NCBI GenBank assembly: GCA_900753715.1
Contig: CAAEAE010000051.1
Span: 30,475-94,474 of the forward strand
DNA length: 64,000 bases
Direction of reading: 5' to 3'
Source of the DNA: an uncultured Roseburia sp.
GTDB lineage: Bacteria > Bacillota_A > Clostridia > Lachnospirales > Lachnospiraceae
The position numbers and the translations under genes were made by a program. How positions within the stretch are numbered: position 1 is the first letter of the stretch; each line of letters begins with the position of its first letter. The notes under the pieces were generated by a model, which was not told where the DNA came from, ran no database searches, and saw only the letters and a program-made list of their open reading frames with translations. Of this stretch, positions 25,369 to 34,064 are shown one piece after another.

Positions 25369-26481
25369 TTATGCTTCCTCCTTCCGGTTTTTGCCAAACT
25401 CAAGCTTATAATTGATAAAAAATTCACAACCAATCAAAAAGAACAGTAAAATTCCCGTAATGATATCTGATGCGTTCTCATTGAGCCCAAACTGGGATGC
25501 AATCTGGATGGAGCCCTGCTGCATAAACACTAAGAATGCAGACACCAAAATCATCGCAAACGGATTAAACTTTGACATCCATGCCACGATAATGGCAGTA
25601 AATCCGCGTCCGCCCGCGGTACTTGTAGAAATCGTATGGCTTGCACCACTTACAATCAGACTTCCTGCAAATCCACAGATAGCACCGGAAATCATCATGG
25701 TACGGATAATGACTTTTTTGACATTGATTCCCGCATAGCGCGCAGTACTCTGGCTTTCTCCTACAACTGCAATCTCATATCCCTGTTTGCTGCATTTCAT
25801 ATAGATAAACATTCCAATCGTTAAAACCATTACCAGAATCACGTTTAAGCCATAGGTGCTTCCGAATACGCTCGGAAACCATCCTTTCTGTGTTGCTGCA
25901 TTGATAATTCCAACCGTGTTAGACCCGGCAGGATTCTCCCAGAACACGATGGCAAATGTCACAATCTGCATGGCAACATAGTTTAACATCAAGGTAAACA
26001 ACGTTTCATTTGTATTAAAATATGCCTTAAACACAGCCGGAATCAGTCCCCAGATCATACCTGCTGCTGTACTTGCCACAAAAATCACCAGCAACAAAAG
26101 CCAGTTTGGCATCGCATTGCCACAGTATATCATCAATGCCGCACTCGTCATGCCGCCCATTAAAATCTGTCCCTCTGCACCGATATTCCAGAATTTCATC
26201 TTAAATGCCGGTGTCAGACCGATTGCAATACACAAAAGTACCATCGTCTCACGAATTGTTGTCCAGACGCGACGCTTCGTTCCTACTGCACCGTCTATAA
26301 TTCCTGCATAGACTTCAAGCGGATTCTGCTTTGTGATTGCCACTATCACAAGTGCTGCCACTACAAGTGAAAGTGCTACGGCAATCAACCGGATTGCCCA
26401 TGCTTTTCCCATGCTTATGGTGTCCCGCTTTACCATATGTACTGCAGGTTCTTTCGTATGAACTGTTATCTCTTTACTCAT
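25369..26481 (-). CDS. Nucleoside-type ABC transporter permease (NupP/YufP-like)
   Basis: Second permease of the BMP-type importer, 370 aa. It starts with a cytosolic N-terminus of about 25 residues, then hydrophobic helices (first around LIAVALSLVVAALVIVAI), the GLTPAFKMKFWNIGAEGQILMGG signature and the loop GESQSTARYAGINVKK that contacts the ATPase. The start ATG 26481 overlaps the end of the ATPase gene by 8 nt and the stop is adjacent to the next permease, so translation is tightly coupled. Confidence 0.9.
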   Translation of the reverse strand: MSKEITVHTKEPAVHMVKRDTISMGKAWAIRLIAVALSLVVAALVIVAITKQNPLEVYAGIIDGAVGTKRRVWTTIRETMVLLCIAIGLTPAFKMKFWNIGAEGQILMGGMTSAALMIYCGNAMPNWLLLLVIFVASTAAGMIWGLIPAVFKAYFNTNETLFTLMLNYVAMQIVTFAIVFWENPAGSNTVGIINAATQKGWFPSVFGSTYGLNVILVMVLTIGMFIYMKCSKQGYEIAVVGESQSTARYAGINVKKVIIRTMMISGAICGFAGSLIVSGASHTISTSTAGGRGFTAIIVAWMSKFNPFAMILVSAFLVFMQQGSIQIASQFGLNENASDIITGILLFFLIGCEFFINYKLEFGKNRKEEA

Positions 26482-28009
26482 TGGTCTGTTTCTCCTCTCC
26501 GCCCGTCATCATCCGTCCGAGTTTTTCCTTGGTTGCGGTTCTTGCATCTACCACACCGACTGCTTTTCCTCCGCACAATACCAGAATTTTATCACATAAT
26601 TCCAGCAGTACATCGAGGTCTTCCCCTACACAGATGACTGCCACACCTTTCTCCTTCTGCTCATTTAAGAGGTTATAAATCGTATAGGAAGAGTTGATAT
26701 CGAGTCCACGCACCGGATACGCTACCATCAGTACCGTTGGATTTGACGCAATCTCACGTCCCACCAGAATCTTCTGCACATTTCCACCGGATAATCTCCG
26801 AACCGGTGTTTCCACACCTGGTGTTACCACCTCAAGCTTGTCGACAATCTCTTCCGCTAACTTTTTCGGAGCCTTACGGTCTGCAAAGAAATGTCCGCCC
26901 TCTTTATAGCTTCGAATCATCATATTATCCGTCAAATCCATGGAACCGACTAATCCCATGCCAAGTCTGTCCTCCGGGACGAAAGAAAGTGTTATTCCAA
27001 GTTTTTTGATTTCTTCCGCCTTCATGTCCGAAATCTTTTTGATTTCTCCGTCCGGTGCGTCGTAAAGGATCTCACCGCTTTCAATCGTCTGAAGTCCTGC
27101 AATAGACTCTAACAACTCCTTCTGACCACTTCCTGCGATTCCAGCCACACCGAGGATTTCTCCGCTGTATGCCGTCATGGACACTTCCTTAAGGACATTC
27201 ATGCCCTCCTTATTCCGACAGGTAACACCGCGCATCTCAATCCGTTTCTCGGCGCCTACCGGCTCTGTGCGGTTAATATCGAGCACTACCTTTTCTCCTA
27301 CCATCATTTCAGTTAAAGAATCCACGGTAGCCGTCTTTGTCTCTACCGTTCCGATATATTTTCCCTTGCGGAGCACGGCAACGCGGTCGGATAATTCAAG
27401 TACCTCGTTTAATTTGTGTGTAATGATAATAATGGATTTTCCGGCATCCCGCATATTCCGAAGAACCTGAAACAGTTTTTCCGTCTCCTGCGGCGTTAAT
27501 ACAGCGGTCGGCTCGTCCAGAATCAGAATATCCGCACCGCGGTACAATACCTTTACGATTTCAACGGTCTGTTTTTCCGAAACAGACATATTGTAAATTT
27601 TCTGAGCCGGATTTAATTCAAACCCGTATTTTTCTGTCAGCTCGCCGATTTCTTTTTCAATCTGTTTCATGTTGAGACGCTGTTTTCCCGAAAGACCCAG
27701 GACAATGTTTTCCGCAGCCGTCAGAACGTTGATAAGCTTGAAATGCTGATGAATCATTCCAATTCCAAGGGCGAATGAATCTTTTGGAGAACGAATGGTC
27801 ACTTTTTCCCCATTCACAGAGATTTCCCCCTCATCGGGAAAATAAATTCCGGAAAGAATGTTCATCAACGTAGTTTTTCCACTACCATTCTCTCCCAGGA
27901 CAGAAAGGATTTCCCCTCTCCTTAAGGTGAGATTCACATTGTCATTTGCAATCACCTCACCAAACCGTTTTGTTACGTTTTTCAATTCAATCGCATTTAT
28001 CGATTCCAC
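26474..28009 (-). CDS. Nucleoside-type ABC transporter ATPase (two ABC domains; NupO/YufO-like)
   Basis: ATP-binding subunit of 511 aa with two fused ABC domains. Domain 1 has Walker A GENGSGKTTL, Walker B ILILDEPTAVL and a degenerate signature (MSVSEKQTVEI); domain 2 has a degenerate Walker A (GIAGSGQKELL) and an intact signature LSGGNVQK, a pattern typical of ribose- and BMP-type importers. Start: GTG 28009, because GAGGAGG lies 8 nt upstream; the in-frame sequence upstream to 28231 runs back into the end of the BMP gene and is not homologous. Between the two genes is a 38-nt hairpin. Confidence 0.9.
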   Translation of the reverse strand: MESINAIELKNVTKRFGEVIANDNVNLTLRRGEILSVLGENGSGKTTLMNILSGIYFPDEGEISVNGEKVTIRSPKDSFALGIGMIHQHFKLINVLTAAENIVLGLSGKQRLNMKQIEKEIGELTEKYGFELNPAQKIYNMSVSEKQTVEIVKVLYRGADILILDEPTAVLTPQETEKLFQVLRNMRDAGKSIIIITHKLNEVLELSDRVAVLRKGKYIGTVETKTATVDSLTEMMVGEKVVLDINRTEPVGAEKRIEMRGVTCRNKEGMNVLKEVSMTAYSGEILGVAGIAGSGQKELLESIAGLQTIESGEILYDAPDGEIKKISDMKAEEIKKLGITLSFVPEDRLGMGLVGSMDLTDNMMIRSYKEGGHFFADRKAPKKLAEEIVDKLEVVTPGVETPVRRLSGGNVQKILVGREIASNPTVLMVAYPVRGLDINSSYTIYNLLNEQKEKGVAVICVGEDLDVLLELCDKILVLCGGKAVGVVDARTATKEKLGRMMTGGEEKQTNE

Positions 28010-28036
28010 AAAATAATCCTCCTCTAACGTAAAGTT

Positions 28037-28074
28037 GCGGAGCTGCAGAAAACATGAGTTTTCCGCAGTTCCGC
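28037..28074 (-). promoter_or_regulatory. Strong intercistronic hairpin between BMP lipoprotein and ATPase genes
   Basis: Arms of about 17 nt (GCGGAGCTGCAGAAAAC and its near-complement) around a 4-nt loop. No T-run follows on the minus strand, so it is more likely an mRNA processing/stability element, or partial terminator, that raises binding-protein levels over the membrane parts. Confidence 0.6.
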
Positions 28075-28106
28075 TGTATTTATCATGCTGACAATTCTGA
28101 TTTGGT

Positions 28107-29366
28107 TTATTGTACAGAGGTAATACCGTCAATAATAATGTCGAATGACGGAGCAGATGCAAGTTCTGACTCGTGGTAGTATCCGTCAGAAACATAAGCC
28201 TCATATTTTGCATAATCGCCACCCTCAGCAATCAGATCCTCTAAAGAAGAACCATTTACGGTAAATGTAGAGGTATCAAATACATGGATGGAGCCGTCAA
28301 TAATACCAGCTTCCACTTCAGAAACCTTCTCAGCAGTTCCCTCTGCGACTGTATTGCTGTTTAAATCTGTAATTGCGACAGCGCCCTCTGCAAATCCCTT
28401 GCACCAGTCTGTATCAATTGCTTTTCCGTCAACAACACACTGTACTGCATATGTATAGTAAGGACCCCAGTTGTTTGCTGCGGAAGTCAAAGCACTGTCC
28501 GGAGCAACAGAAATCATATCAACATTGTAGCCGACACATGGGACACCTTTTTCCTGGCAGGCACTCGGTGCTCCGGTGGTATCTGCATGCTGGCTGATTA
28601 AAACACATCCATCATCGATAAGTTTGGTTGCAACTTCTGCCTCAGCAGACATATCTGCCCAGCTGTTCGTGTACTGTACTTCCATCGTTGCTGACGGACA
28701 TACACTTTTTGCACCAAGATAGAAAGAAGTAAATCCGGAAATAACCTCTGCATACGGGAATGCACCTACATAACCGATTTTTGCAGTATCTTCGGTAATC
28801 TCGCCATTTGCAATCATCTCATTTAATTTCATTCCGGCAACAACTCCGGATACATAACGTGATTCATAAATAGAAGTAAAATAATTATGCATATTGGAAA
28901 GTCCGCTTCCTGCTGCCTGATAACCAGTTGCATGACAGAACTGTACATCCGGGAATTCTGCCGCTGCCTGTAACACATAGGACTCGTGGCCAAAACTTGT
29001 TGCAAAAATAATATTGCATCCCTGATCTGCAAGATCCGTTACCGCATCTGCACAGGACTCGTCCTCCGGAATCAGGGTCTTCTCAATTATTTGAGAATCA
29101 CTTAATCCAAGTGCTTCCTGCATCTCGTCAATACCTGCCATATGTGCGGCAGTATAACCTTCGTTCTCATCGCCGATGTAAATGACACCAACCTTAACAT
29201 CTGATGCTGCTACTCCTGCACCGGCATCGTTGCTGCTTTCCTGTTCGGTAGAGCCTGCTGCACTGTTATCTCCCGCAGAAGCATTTCCGCTGTTGTCAGA
29301 GCCACATCCTGCTGCCAGAGAAACAGTAAGACCTAACGCAAGTAATACACTCAATGTCTTTTTCAT
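28107..29366 (-). CDS. BMP-family substrate-binding lipoprotein (nucleoside importer)
   Basis: Extracellular binding protein of 419 aa, PnrA/BmpA/NupN type. Seen: signal peptide MKKTLSVLLALGLTVSL with lipobox LAAGC, a Ser/Asn/Gly/Glu-rich linker, then the periplasmic-binding fold starting DVKVGVIYIGDENEGYTAAHMAG, with ATSFGHESYVLQAA and GYVGAFPYAEVISGFTSFYLGA. ATG 29366 has GGAGG 9 nt upstream; ATG 29384 lies before that site. First gene of the importer operon. No purine riboswitch is present in the short leader. Confidence 0.92.
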   Translation of the reverse strand: MKKTLSVLLALGLTVSLAAGCGSDNSGNASAGDNSAAGSTEQESSNDAGAGVAASDVKVGVIYIGDENEGYTAAHMAGIDEMQEALGLSDSQIIEKTLIPEDESCADAVTDLADQGCNIIFATSFGHESYVLQAAAEFPDVQFCHATGYQAAGSGLSNMHNYFTSIYESRYVSGVVAGMKLNEMIANGEITEDTAKIGYVGAFPYAEVISGFTSFYLGAKSVCPSATMEVQYTNSWADMSAEAEVATKLIDDGCVLISQHADTTGAPSACQEKGVPCVGYNVDMISVAPDSALTSAANNWGPYYTYAVQCVVDGKAIDTDWCKGFAEGAVAITDLNSNTVAEGTAEKVSEVEAGIIDGSIHVFDTSTFTVNGSSLEDLIAEGGDYAKYEAYVSDGYYHESELASAPSFDIIIDGITSVQ

Positions 29367-29408
29367 GAATTTTTTCCTCCTCATGTGTTTTTCACGAAAT
29401 ACAAACTC

Positions 29409-29437
29409 AATTTATCACACTCTATTTTTTGCGTCAA
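29409..29437 (-). promoter_or_regulatory. Promoter of the BMP importer operon
   Basis: Minus strand TTGACG (complement 29432-29437), 17-nt spacer, TAAATT (complement 29409-29414), about 43 nt before the lipoprotein start. Confidence 0.7.
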
Positions 29438-29450
29438 TAGACTATCTTCC

Positions 29451-30554
29451 CTATTTCTGGAAAATATGAATGATTCCCTGGTCATTTAAATTTTTTAGTA
29501 ACGCAGCTGCCAGAGGTGCCCCAATCATTCCTGGAATTCCAAAGAATTTGAGCCCAACAAACATACAGGGAAGCGTGACAATCGGTGAAAGCCCTATCTG
29601 CTTTCCAACTAACTTCGGCTCCACCACATTGCGGATAACGGTAATTACCACATAAAGCACCAGAATTCCGGCTCCCATGCGGATATCCCCGACAATGATG
29701 GCAATCACGCCCCACGGCACTAGCACGGTTCCTGTTCCAAGCACCGGCAGGATATCGAGCACCGCTATCACAAATGCTATCACAAGCGCTCCTTCCACCC
29801 GCAGCAGCAAAAGTCCCGCGAAAAGTTCTGCAAATGTAAGTGTTAAAATAATGCCATACGAAAAAACAAACCTGCCAAACATATGAAGCATATTTTTTTT
29901 GCAGTCAAATATCAATTTTCTTTTTTTATCCGGAAACTGTCTTGCAAGAAATGCCATCATCGTATGATAATCAAGTTCCATAAACACTGTAGCAATCACC
30001 GTAAATAACACCTTTAAACAGATGCCGGGGATTCCCATGGCAGCCTCCGAAAGCTTTTTCATCACACTGTCGTTCACTCCGTCCAACACTTTTCCTGCCC
30101 GTTCCAAAAGCCCCGATGTCTCCCTGCCAAATAGTTTTGCCGTCTCCCCATCCATTCCAAAAAATGCCGTCTCCACCCGCTCAGCAATGCTCTCAAGCGC
30201 CGGAAGCATCGTGTCCGTCAGAAAAGATGCTGCACCAAGCATCGAGTCATATGCCAACGTTATGATACGGGCACCCAAAAGATAGCAGAGCACCCCTACC
30301 GCCGCATACAATAGCAGTACACATCCCACCGCCGCAGCGCCTCGCTTCAGACGGCATTTTGCTGCAATAAAATCGACCGGCTTTGTCAACAATACTGCCA
30401 CAAGAAAAGCGATTGCAAACGGAAACAGCACCGACCCAAGCAGTTTCAAAAGAAACACTGCCCCTGCAATCCATACTCCCCAGTATGCAACTCCTGTCAA
30501 AAATTCCCGCTGTCTGCGTATCTTCTCTTCCCGTTCCATTCCGTTTCCTTCCAT
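29451..30554 (-). CDS. AI-2E family membrane protein (PerM/YdbI/YtvI-like)
   Basis: Polytopic membrane protein of 367 aa, PF01594. Helix pairs near the N-terminus (LKLLGSVLFPFAIAFLVAVLLTK region), a long soluble insert in the middle (about 120-190), and C-terminal helices with the family core VIAFVIAVLDILPVLGTG and EPKLVGKQIGLSPIVTL. The family name comes from a proposed autoinducer-2 exporter in E. coli, but most members are transporters of unknown or ion-coupled type, so no link to luxS in this window should be assumed. ATG 30554 (TGAGG upstream) or ATG 30539 (AAGGA upstream). It stands alone. Confidence 0.85.
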   Translation of the reverse strand: MEGNGMEREEKIRRQREFLTGVAYWGVWIAGAVFLLKLLGSVLFPFAIAFLVAVLLTKPVDFIAAKCRLKRGAAAVGCVLLLYAAVGVLCYLLGARIITLAYDSMLGAASFLTDTMLPALESIAERVETAFFGMDGETAKLFGRETSGLLERAGKVLDGVNDSVMKKLSEAAMGIPGICLKVLFTVIATVFMELDYHTMMAFLARQFPDKKRKLIFDCKKNMLHMFGRFVFSYGIILTLTFAELFAGLLLLRVEGALVIAFVIAVLDILPVLGTGTVLVPWGVIAIIVGDIRMGAGILVLYVVITVIRNVVEPKLVGKQIGLSPIVTLPCMFVGLKFFGIPGMIGAPLAAALLKNLNDQGIIHIFQK

Positions 30555-30644
30555 GCAGCCTCAATTCATTTTATGGTTCTTCCTCTTTATCATTCCCACT
30601 TCCCGCACAACTATGAAAAGAATCCTGCCGTGTTTTCTACAACG

Positions 30645-30686
30645 TAAAATACCCTCCTTACTGGTTTGTCCAGTAAAGAGGGTATC
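30645..30686 (-). terminator. Terminator after the lactonase gene
   Basis: Hairpin with arms ATACCCTC-TTACTGG and CCAGTAA-GAGGGTAT (30649-30685). On the minus strand it is followed by TTTTACG, a short T-run, and lies 34 nt after the end of the ireB-to-lactonase gene series. Confidence 0.7.
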
Positions 30687-30719
30687 TATCACTTTCGTAT
30701 GAAACTTCTGAAGAATAAA

Positions 30720-31778
30720 TTATTCCGGTAATCTCATGATATAAATACTGTTTGGCTTATCAACCTTTATCATCGGTCCATTTACCAGAGAGTAACCCTT
30801 TTCATAGTTAATCTTATAGGTAGCAATATCGTTTGAGCTGTTGTTTAAGGTCAGATAATGCTTCTCATCCGGGAAGATTGCAAGCATCTTCGGATAGTCA
30901 CTGTTTACACGGCTGTGGAATACTTCCTTTAACATTCCGGTCTTCTCGTCAATCTCAAAGCAGACAACTGAGTTAATTCCGGCGTTGCTGCAGAACAGAT
31001 ATTTTCCGCTCTTGGAAATCTCCATACCGGAAGCAGCACAGATATCTTCATCCTTCGGTGCCATTGTGGTGATGGTCTGAATCTTCTCAAATACCGGCTG
31101 ATTCTTCTCTACACGATAACTGTATACTTCAACCTCATTTAAAAGTTCATAAAGAATGTAAGCAAATTTGCCGTTTCGTGAAAAACGAATCATACGTGGA
31201 GCAGACTCCAGCGGTCCACGGATAATATCGTCTAACTCTAATTTACCTCTTTCGTAATCAACACGATAAACCTTTACCTGGTCAAGCCCATTGTCAACGG
31301 CACATAAGAATTTCTGGTCCGGTGTCAGCTTCACACAGTCCACATGCGGAGTAAAATTGCGCTGTGCAATGCTTCTTCCCATTCCCTTATGGAAAACACC
31401 GTCTGCTATCTCACCGATGCTTCCGTCTTCCTTTAACTGCATCATTGTGACACGGCCGTCATGATGACCTCCAACAAAAAGATAACGGTTCTCATCATCC
31501 ACTTCTACATAGCAGCCACGCATTCCGCCAATCCACTGCTTGTTCATCGGCTCAAGGTCACCATCCGGCAGGATTTTAAATGCTTCCACACCTTCATCGG
31601 CAATGGAGTATAAAAATTTCTTGTTTTTTGAAACTACAATATCAGAAGGGTTATTGATTGGTACGACCTTCCTCTCCTGTAACTGTCCGCCTTCCACATC
31701 TACATCGTAGATATGGATTCCCACACTGTTCTCGTGTGTATAGGTTCCCACATATGCAACGTACTTCTCCTGTTTCAT
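30720..31778 (-). CDS. Lactonase, 6-phosphogluconolactonase-type seven-bladed propeller
   Basis: PF10282 lactonase-family beta-propeller of 352 aa, no signal peptide. Repeated blade patterns such as VSKNKKFLYSIAD, DDENRYLFVGGHHDG, TPDQKFLCAVDNGLDQV, SRNGKFAYILYE and SKSGKYLFCSNAG mark the blades. YbhE-type enzymes of this family hydrolyse 6-phosphogluconolactone, but other members act on different lactones. Start ATG 31778 is 3 nt after the U32 stop, with GAGGAGG inside the end of the U32 gene as ribosome binding site, so it is the last cistron of that operon. Confidence 0.87.
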   Translation of the reverse strand: MKQEKYVAYVGTYTHENSVGIHIYDVDVEGGQLQERKVVPINNPSDIVVSKNKKFLYSIADEGVEAFKILPDGDLEPMNKQWIGGMRGCYVEVDDENRYLFVGGHHDGRVTMMQLKEDGSIGEIADGVFHKGMGRSIAQRNFTPHVDCVKLTPDQKFLCAVDNGLDQVKVYRVDYERGKLELDDIIRGPLESAPRMIRFSRNGKFAYILYELLNEVEVYSYRVEKNQPVFEKIQTITTMAPKDEDICAASGMEISKSGKYLFCSNAGINSVVCFEIDEKTGMLKEVFHSRVNSDYPKMLAIFPDEKHYLTLNNSSNDIATYKINYEKGYSLVNGPMIKVDKPNSIYIMRLPE

Positions 31779-31781
31779 CGG

Positions 31782-33014
31782 TCAATCCTCCTCTTTTCTG
31801 CGCAAAATATCGTATAACTCTAACGGCTGCCCAAGATTGATATATAATACCTGTTTCGGATGCGGTGCAGATTCCATTTCATTTCCATCTTCGTCTACAA
31901 TCCGCTTTACTGTAACTGTCAAATTCTCTCCATCCGGCTTCATGACCTCAATCTGCTCTCCGACTGAGAATTTGTTTCGCTGCTCAATCCGGTAGAGTCC
32001 TTCCCCATTCTGCTCTCCTACGATTCCAAGGTAGGTGTATTCCTTCACATACGTATTGCTGTCGTAAATCTGTGCCTCTTCTGATGGCTTTCCGAAGAAA
32101 AATCCGGTCGTAAACTGACGGTATGTGCAGTTTGATATCTGATCAAGATACCATGGCAGATGTTTCTGGTAATTCTCCGGTGATTCCAAATAATCATCAA
32201 TTGCCTTCCGGTAGGTCCGCGCTACAGTTGCCACATATAGTGCTGTTTTCATTCTACCCTCTATTTTAAAACTGTCAATACCTGATTCCATCAATTCCGG
32301 AATATGTTCAATCATACATAAGTCTTTGGAATTAAAAATGTAGGTGCCGCGTTCATTCTCATATACCGGCATATATTCGCCCGGCCTTGTCTCCTCAACA
32401 ATCGCATATTTCCAGCGGCACGGGTGTGTGCATGCTCCCTGGTTTGCGTCTCTTCCGGTAAAATAATTGGACAGCAGGCATCTTCCGGAATAGGAAATGC
32501 ACATCGCACCGTGCACAAACGTCTCTATCTCAAGGTCATCCGGGATGTTTGCACGGATTTCCTTGATTTCCTCTAAGGAAAGCTCTCTCGCCGAAACCAC
32601 ACGCCTTGCCCCTAATCCGTACCAGAACAGGTAGGTGCCATAATTCGTATTATTCGCCTGTGTACTGATATGGCGCTCAATCTCCGGACATACTTCTTTT
32701 GCAATGGTAAAGATTCCCGGGTCTGAAATAATCAGTGCATCCGGTTTCACAATATCTCTTAACTGTGCAAAATATTCCCGTACCCCTGCCAAGTCTTTAT
32801 TATGCGCAAGAATATTTGCTGTAACATAAACTTTTACACCGTGGGTGTGTGCAAACTCCACGCCTTCTTTCATTTCTTCCAGTGAAAAATTTTTTGCTTT
32901 GGCACGAAGCCCAAACACTTCGCCCCCAATATATACTGCATCTGCTCCATACATGACTGCAACTTTAAGCACCTCCAAGCTGCTTGCAGGTATGAGCAAT
33001 TCCGGTTTTCTCAT
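31782..33014 (-). CDS. Peptidase U32-family protein, likely tRNA uridine hydroxylation (TrhP-like)
   Basis: 410 aa with the U32 family layout: MRKPELLIPASSLEVLKVAVMYGADAVYIG start, a TIM-barrel-like region with FVHGAMCISYSGRCLLSNYFTGRDANQGACTHPCRW (several Cys that can bind an iron-sulfur cluster), and a C-terminal beta domain. Although named peptidases, close homologues (E. coli YegQ/TrhP, Bacillus YrrN/YrrO) form 5-hydroxyuridine at tRNA position 34. The gene overlaps the upstream TrmR-like methyltransferase by 4 nt (ATGA), and TrmR acts on exactly that hydroxyuridine in Bacillus, which strongly supports the tRNA role by context. Confidence 0.88.
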   Translation of the reverse strand: MRKPELLIPASSLEVLKVAVMYGADAVYIGGEVFGLRAKAKNFSLEEMKEGVEFAHTHGVKVYVTANILAHNKDLAGVREYFAQLRDIVKPDALIISDPGIFTIAKEVCPEIERHISTQANNTNYGTYLFWYGLGARRVVSARELSLEEIKEIRANIPDDLEIETFVHGAMCISYSGRCLLSNYFTGRDANQGACTHPCRWKYAIVEETRPGEYMPVYENERGTYIFNSKDLCMIEHIPELMESGIDSFKIEGRMKTALYVATVARTYRKAIDDYLESPENYQKHLPWYLDQISNCTYRQFTTGFFFGKPSEEAQIYDSNTYVKEYTYLGIVGEQNGEGLYRIEQRNKFSVGEQIEVMKPDGENLTVTVKRIVDEDGNEMESAPHPKQVLYINLGQPLELYDILRRKEED

Positions 33015-33667
33015 TTCTCATTCCGTCCTTTCCTGGTACTGACTGTAATTCCGTCTCCAATCGGCAGCACGGAGGTCACCAGATTCTCATGGTGGGTCAG
33101 TTCATACAGATAATCCCGCATTCTCTTATGGATGGTACGGTTTCTTCTGGTCACTGCAAACCGGGACTCTATAATGTCTCCGTCCTGTAATACATTGTCT
33201 GACACCAGCACGCCGTCCTCTGCAAGAAGTCTTAAAATCTCCGGCAGGAAATGAATATACTGTCCTTTTGCCGCGTCCATAAAGATAAAATCATACGGTT
33301 CATTCAATGTTTTAAGCACTTCCGCGGCATCCCCCTCTAGCAGGGTTATCATGCCGTCTTTTCCTGCCCGTTTAAAATTTTCCCGTGCAATCGGAATCCG
33401 CTTTTCATAATTCTCAATTGTGGTAATTTCGCAGCTTACCTGGTTGTATTCTGCCATTAAAATGGCAGAAAATCCCACTGCGGTCCCCACTTCTAAAATA
33501 CGTGCCGGTTTTTTTATCGCAAGGATAAGCTTTAAAAAGCTCTGCATCTCCTTGCGAATAATCGGCACGTAGGTATCGATTGCTTCTTTTTCAATCTCAT
33601 CTAAAATTGTTGTATTTCCTGTATCCAACGAATTAATGTAGGTTACAAGACGTTCCTCTACAATCAC
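33011..33667 (-). CDS. trmR: tRNA 5-hydroxyuridine O-methyltransferase TrmR (YrrM)-like
   Basis: SAM-dependent O-methyltransferase family 3, 218 aa. Seen: SAM site ILEVGTAVGFSAILMAE, the acidic loop ITTIENYEKR, and DFIFMDAAKGQY. In Bacillus, TrmR (formerly YrrM) methylates ho5U34 to mo5U34 in tRNA. Start is GTG 33667, overlapping the TGA of the MltG-like gene as GTGA; its stop overlaps the U32 gene as ATGA. Gene order MltG-like/TrmR/U32 equals yrrL-yrrM-yrrN in Bacillus. Generic catechol-like methyltransferase activity is the alternative, less likely here. Confidence 0.85.
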   Translation of the reverse strand: MIVEERLVTYINSLDTGNTTILDEIEKEAIDTYVPIIRKEMQSFLKLILAIKKPARILEVGTAVGFSAILMAEYNQVSCEITTIENYEKRIPIARENFKRAGKDGMITLLEGDAAEVLKTLNEPYDFIFMDAAKGQYIHFLPEILRLLAEDGVLVSDNVLQDGDIIESRFAVTRRNRTIHKRMRDYLYELTHHENLVTSVLPIGDGITVSTRKGRNEK

Positions 33668-34047
33668 GTTTCTGTGGTTTCCTCCTGTTTTGCCGCCATA
33701 ACCGATATCATATCACGCGCATCCATGGAAGTATTTAAGGTGTAAACTCCAGGATTGAGCTTTCCGGAATAAGCAGACAGTTTTAACTGTACATAAAAAA
33801 GCAGCTTATCCCGAATGAGCCCTTTTTCTTCCAAAAGTTCCCCAATTTCCATTTCTGACATATCTGCGCCAATCTGTAATACAACATCTCTGCCAGGCTC
33901 TGCATCTACCGGGCTTTCCGTAAATACACGATACCCGAAATCGTAACAGTAATTTCCCAGTTTCACCAGTCCCATCACAATCAAAAGTGCTACCAGAATG
34001 GAAAAGCTGATGCTCACAATTTTGAAGACAATCCTGTTGATATCCAT
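33664..34047 (-). CDS. Short YceG/MltG-like membrane protein lacking the catalytic domain
   Basis: 127 aa: a cytosolic N-terminus, one membrane helix (about 9-30, VSISFSILVALLIVMGLVKLG) and an extracellular segment resembling the LysM-like N-terminal subdomain of MltG (GADMSEMEIGELLEEKGLIRDKLLFYVQLKL, then GKLNPGVYTLNTSMDARDMI). Full MltG is about 330-360 aa and needs a downstream catalytic Glu; that part is absent. No frameshift is seen, since the next frame is the TrmR gene in GTGA overlap. By position it is the counterpart of Bacillus yrrL (mltG). It is either a minimal regulator of peptidoglycan synthesis or a degenerate MltG. Confidence 0.75.
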   Translation of the reverse strand: MDINRIVFKIVSISFSILVALLIVMGLVKLGNYCYDFGYRVFTESPVDAEPGRDVVLQIGADMSEMEIGELLEEKGLIRDKLLFYVQLKLSAYSGKLNPGVYTLNTSMDARDMISVMAAKQEETTET

Positions 34048-34064
34048 CTGTCTACCTCAATGTT

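Noticed and set aside
28010..28231. Longer N-terminus of the BMP-type ATPase
   Set aside because: This in-frame stretch covers the intercistronic hairpin and the end of the lipoprotein gene, has no homology, and the good ribosome binding site is at GTG 28009.
29367..29450. Purine riboswitch before the BMP lipoprotein gene
   Set aside because: The leader is under 50 nt, too short for an aptamer and expression platform.
29451..30554. AI-2 exporter working with luxS
   Set aside because: The family name is historical; the genes are 13 kb apart and most members are not AI-2 transporters.
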